NCBI GenBank assembly: GCA_013365365.1
Contig: JABVXU010000554.1
Span: 1-35,112 of the forward strand
Origin: Cruorifilaria tuberocauda
Lineage: Eukaryota > Nematoda > Chromadorea > Rhabditida > Onchocercidae
Direction of reading: 5' to 3'
Length of the DNA stretch: 35,112 nt
In this document: positions 34,708 through 35,112 of the stretch, piece after piece
How positions within the stretch are numbered: the stretch's first letter is position 1
Layout: the number at the start of each line of letters is the position of its first letter
Made by a program: the position numbers and the translations under genes
Notes under the pieces: model-generated
What the model was told of the DNA's origin: nothing
Seen by the model: only the letters and a program-made list of their open reading frames with translations
The model's database searches: none

Positions 34708-34760
34708 CACGCACACACACACGCACACACACACACACACACACACATACACATACACAC
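34708..34760. repeat. CA microsatellite
   Basis: (AC)n with a few G and T interruptions, about 53 bp. The Thr-His repeat in the overlapping short ORF comes from this repeat and is not taken as a gene. Confidence 0.95.
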
Positions 34761-35112
34761 TATTCAAGTTTATTTTCTACATTTAAAGAAATAAAAGCTT
34801 GTTTTGGTTGTCCCATTGGGATATTGTTTGGTTGGAAAAGATAATGCATAAAATCTGTGTTACCACAATTTGCTTATTTCATCGAATTATCTTATTTACT
34901 AATAAAGTAAAGCTAAGGAAAAGAAAAAGAGAAAATAAGATCGTTTTATTATAAAAAAGGAAAATTTTCTATACATTTTTTCTCACAAAATTCAGTAATT
35001 TCACTTCCGAAATTTCTTCTTTTCAACGAAAATTTCAAATTTCATCATGAATTTGATCTTAACTTTTCATTTGAAATATCATTTATCATACTTCCACAAA
35101 GTTACAAATTAA

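Larger units (their letters stand above)
27233..35112 (+). other. Intron 7 and/or 3' region, unresolved
   Basis: Nearly 8 kb with no confident exon. Three phase-2-compatible terminal exon candidates follow acceptors at 28919, 29692 and 31932; all are short and statistically unremarkable. The rest is AT-rich with frequent stops. The gene may end here or continue past the window. Confidence 0.5.

Noticed and set aside
34567..34794. 75-residue ORF with Thr-His repeat
   Set aside because: The repeat is the CA microsatellite, and the flanks show no coding composition.

Overview
The window is very AT-rich eukaryotic DNA (by eye roughly 70-75 % A+T). It has intron-split genes, acceptors of the TTTCAG/TTTTAG type and no sign of bacterial gene packing. 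The best-supported gene is the 3' half of a nuclear hormone receptor resembling the HNF4-derived receptors that are greatly expanded in nematodes. Together with the base composition and splice-site style this suggests a nematode, perhaps filarial/spirurid. That placement is inference. Every gene I can support is on the + strand, and I see no credible minus-strand gene, tRNA, rRNA, spliced-leader RNA, transposase or CRISPR array.

Region 1 (1-2682) holds the last six exons of the nuclear receptor gene. They cover the second half of the ligand-binding domain with its AF-2 helix and then a long Ser/Thr/Asn-rich tail. All five junctions keep frame and the gene ends in a stop at 2680-2682. Region 2 (2683-8767) is about 6 kb with no convincing gene. 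It holds a perfect 24-bp hairpin 270 bp past the stop and a six-copy 36-bp minisatellite, plus a few short exon-like segments that may be 5' exons of the next gene.

Region 3 (8768-27232, possibly to the window end) is a second + strand gene of at least seven exons with huge introns (about 3.3, 4.8, 1.0, 4.4 and 3.9 kb). I rebuilt it from open stretches, GC rises, splice sites and matching phase. Its first four exons join in phase 1 at three successive junctions. I do not recognise the protein (at least about 300 residues). Its start is well fixed: the ATG at 8768 has an in-frame stop 45 bp upstream with no AG between. The junction between exons 5 and 6 is weak, and the 3' end is not identified; the last visible exon ends at 27232 on a strong donor.

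Inside the introns of this gene lie two short + strand ORFs that look like secreted peptide precursors, at 9661-9786 and 9868-10122. The second has a hydrophobic N-terminus and three Lys-Arg cleavage sites, as neuropeptide precursors do. The introns also carry palindromes, homopurine/homopyrimidine tracts, microsatellites, a cluster of TGCATG (FOX-1/RBFOX-type) elements and several in-frame alternative splice sites. The remaining 7.9 kb (27233-35112) has only weak exon candidates and a CA microsatellite.
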